Source: Undibacterium cyanobacteriorum (lineage in GTDB: Bacteria; Pseudomonadota; Gammaproteobacteria; Burkholderiales; Burkholderiaceae_D). From it: DNA of 64,000 bases. Where the stretch lies: contig NZ_CP133720.1 in NCBI RefSeq assembly GCF_031326225.1, positions 1,364,001 through 1,428,000 of the forward strand. Reading direction: 5' to 3'. Of this stretch, positions 62,033-64,000 are shown piece by piece. Positions within the stretch are counted from its first letter, which is position 1. Every line of letters starts with the position of its first letter. The notes under the pieces are model-generated. The model was not told where the DNA came from. It saw only the letters and a program-made list of their open reading frames with translations, and did no database searches. Both the position numbers and the translations under genes were made by a program.

Positions 62033-64000
62033 ATGAGAATGACAAGAATCGGAGTGAGCTGGATCATCGCGGCAGTGATACTACAGTCGGGTTTCATGAT
62101 GCAAACTCAAGCGCAAACCGCAGCTGCCGCTAGCAGCAAATTGAGCTTGGAAAAAATTATGTCCAATACGGATTGGATGGGGAATGCACCCGAGCGTTCT
62201 TACTTCAGTGCCGATGGTAAAACCGTTTATTTCGTAAGGAAAGCAGACGGTAGTGAAGTGCGCGACGTGTATCGTGTTCCTGTCAACGGTGGCGTCCCCA
62301 CTAAACTCAATGCTGCGGAGCTCGCCGTAGCGGAATCTGAATCCCGCTTTGTGAGCCCAGATCGAAGTCAAGTTGCTTGGATACGTAACGGCAATTTGTT
62401 CCTCCTCAAGGATGGCAAGAAAACCCAAATGACGCGCACCGGTGACGTCGCCGGTCTGCTTGGCTTTATCAGTAATGAGCAGCTCGCCTTTCGCCAAGAT
62501 GGCAAGATCAATAGCTTCAATCTGCGTACGGGCGAAACCAATACGCTGGTGAACTTGAAGAATGAAGATGATCCCGCAGCGAAGAAAGAGGCCGCAGATT
62601 ATCTGAGCTTGCAGCAAACGCGTTTGTTCGACATTATCAAAAAACGCGACACCGATAAGAAAGATGCGGAGAAGCGTCAGCGCGACATCGCACAGCAAGC
62701 GAGTAGTGCGCCGCAGCCGATTTATTTGGGCAAGGGTCGCGAGTTCCGTCAAATCAGTTTGTCTCCCGATGGTAAATATCTCGTTGTTAGTACCGCGACT
62801 CCACGTAAGCCGGGTCGCAGCGATAAGATGCCACACTACGTGAGCGCTGATGGTTATGTGATGGTGCAAGATGTCCGTAGCAAAGTCGGAACCGGTGAAG
62901 ATGCGAATGAGTTTGTATATGTGATCGACATCAGCGCAAATCAGGCGCACAAATTGAAATTCGATCAGTTAGCGGGTATTAATGAAGATCCGTTGTTGAG
63001 TTTAAAAATTGATGCGGCTAAACGTTTAGGGAAGCCAGAACCGAAAGCAGCTGTGCCACGCGCGATCTATCTCGGTTTCCGTGGTACGCAGTGGGCCGAC
63101 AATGGCCAGAAAGTCGCGTTACAACTTTTCAGTGCCGATAATAAAGACCGTTGGATTATTGAACTCAACACCACAAGCAAAGACAAGGCGCAATGGCAGT
63201 TGGTGCATCGCTTGACTGATCAAGCGTGGGTCAACGATAACGACTTCAATGAAATGCTGTATAGCCGCGATGGTAAGACCTTATGGTATTTGTCTGAGGA
63301 GTCTGGTTTTAGTCAGTTGTATCACTATCGTGATGGTCAATCGCAAGCAGTGACCAAGGGAAAATACGAGATGAGCCGCATAACGCTCACGCGTGATGGC
63401 CGTTGGATCTACTACCGCGCGAATAAAAAACATCCGGGTAAGTACGAGGTTTATCGCATAGGAACGGACGGGCAAAATGATCAGGCTTTAACCGATATGA
63501 ATGGCGGTATGGATTATGAATTGTCGCCGAATGAAGATCGTTTATTGTTGACGCATTCGACCATCACACGTCAGCCAGATTTATTCGTGCAAGCTGCGGC
63601 GCCGATGGCGAAGGCAACGCGTTTAACGGATTCGACATCGAAAGAATTTGCGGATATTAATTGGATCGTCCCCGATGTCGTAGCGGTGCCGTCTAAACAT
63701 GGCGCGGCGCCAATCTATTCGCGTGTGTATCAGGATAAAAGCAAACTCAGTGGACCGAGGCGTCCTGCAGTGATGTTTGTGCATGGCGCTGGTTATCTGC
63801 AAGCGGCGCATTATGGCTGGTCGAATTATTTCCGTGAAATGATGTTCCATAATCTCTTGGTGCAAGAGGGCTATGTGGTGATCGATATGGATTACCGTGC
63901 CTCTGCGGGTTATGGACGTGATTGGCGCAACGCGATTTACCAACGCATGGGAACGCCGGAGTTGGAAGACTATCTCGACGGCATTGATTGGCTGGTGGAA
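62033..64000 (+). CDS. S9 family (DPP-IV/prolyl oligopeptidase-like) peptidase, truncated by window edge
   Basis: The first 656 codons of a secreted serine peptidase run off the right edge without a stop. The protein begins with a signal peptide (MRMTRIGVSW, hydrophobic core, cleavage near QTQAQ). A beta-propeller with SPDGKYLVVSTATP-like and YFSADGKTVYFV-like repeats follows to about residue 540. Then comes the alpha/beta-hydrolase part with VMFVHGAGYLQ and DYRASAGYGRDW. The nucleophile region GxSxGG should lie just beyond the edge. It probably removes dipeptides in the periplasm. AAAGG lies 8 bases before the ATG. Confidence 0.9.
   Translation, partial: MRMTRIGVSWIIAAVILQSGFMMQTQAQTAAAASSKLSLEKIMSNTDWMGNAPERSYFSADGKTVYFVRKADGSEVRDVYRVPVNGGVPTKLNAAELAVAESESRFVSPDRSQVAWIRNGNLFLLKDGKKTQMTRTGDVAGLLGFISNEQLAFRQDGKINSFNLRTGETNTLVNLKNEDDPAAKKEAADYLSLQQTRLFDIIKKRDTDKKDAEKRQRDIAQQASSAPQPIYLGKGREFRQISLSPDGKYLVVSTATPRKPGRSDKMPHYVSADGYVMVQDVRSKVGTGEDANEFVYVIDISANQAHKLKFDQLAGINEDPLLSLKIDAAKRLGKPEPKAAVPRAIYLGFRGTQWADNGQKVALQLFSADNKDRWIIELNTTSKDKAQWQLVHRLTDQAWVNDNDFNEMLYSRDGKTLWYLSEESGFSQLYHYRDGQSQAVTKGKYEMSRITLTRDGRWIYYRANKKHPGKYEVYRIGTDGQNDQALTDMNGGMDYELSPNEDRLLLTHSTITRQPDLFVQAAAPMAKATRLTDSTSKEFADINWIVPDVVAVPSKHGAAPIYSRVYQDKSKLSGPRRPAVMFVHGAGYLQAAHYGWSNYFREMMFHNLLVQEGYVVIDMDYRASAGYGRDWRNAIYQRMGTPELEDYLDGIDWLVE

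Noticed and set aside
62081..62950. 289-codon open frame antisense to the S9 peptidase gene
   Set aside because: The plus strand encodes a clear signal peptide, propeller and hydrolase domain over the same bases.
1..64000. tRNA or rRNA genes
   Set aside because: No cloverleaf-like segment with a TTCRANY arm or rRNA stretch was seen; a covariance search would be needed to exclude an unusual one.

Overview
The window reads as a chromosomal segment of a free-living betaproteobacterium, most likely Burkholderiales/Oxalobacteraceae (Undibacterium-like). This is inferred from gene content and protein style, not from a database search. Grounds are the cysI-DUF934-cysH-cysD-cysN sulfur cluster, the hutU-hutH-hutD-hutI histidine cluster with HutC, a DUF2189 membrane protein, a parC/parE pair, and moderate G+C. 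Almost everything is ordinary chromosomal coding sequence. The exceptions are repeat-rich intergenic blocks and one short cassette with a Hint-domain protein. Left part (1-8.5 kb): an assimilatory sulfate reduction operon on the minus strand (TauE/SafE permease, CysI, DUF934, Fe-S type CysH, CysD, CysN), then an RNase H family gene and a DUF2189 gene on the plus strand. 8.6-16.4 kb: a secreted tricorn-like protease, a periplasmic solute-binding protein, rsgA, pterin dehydratase, a Ste24-type M48 protease and orn. 16.4-19.2 kb holds no convincing gene. It is an array of seven copies of a composite multi-hairpin element (called element A here), five in one orientation and two inverted. The arms of its hairpins differ between copies yet remain complementary. 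Short palindromes of the form ATTCCC-N8-GGGAAT lie between the tandem units. A second dispersed hairpin element (element B) occurs at about 16.45, 23.1, 23.25, 48.7 and 55.5 kb, again with outer arms that covary. 19.3-33.2 kb: FKBP, EI24 and molybdopterin-binding (CinA-like) proteins, a membrane-anchored TAXI solute-binding protein, an outer-membrane beta-barrel, an M14 carboxypeptidase, a 1349-residue propeller-type sensor kinase, a small secreted protein, and a membrane-anchored HEXXH protein next to an XRE regulator. 33.2-46.2 kb: a PlpD-like patatin/beta-barrel protein, HutC, an Aer-like chemoreceptor, then the divergent hut operon. A perfect 16-bp palindrome at the promoter is a likely HutC operator, and a 206-bp inverted-repeat element sits between hutU and hutH. 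A response regulator and an Hpt-REC-REC-GGDEF protein follow. 46.3-64 kb: parC and parE with element B between them, a VWA protein, rpsT, rluE, icd, the Hint protein, a small membrane protein flanked by a duplicated piece of the csp 3' end, a cold-shock gene, clpS-clpA, a DctA-type symporter, and an S9 peptidase cut by the window edge. The best candidate for something undescribed is the element A / element B pair, because covarying stems argue that the folded structure itself is under selection.
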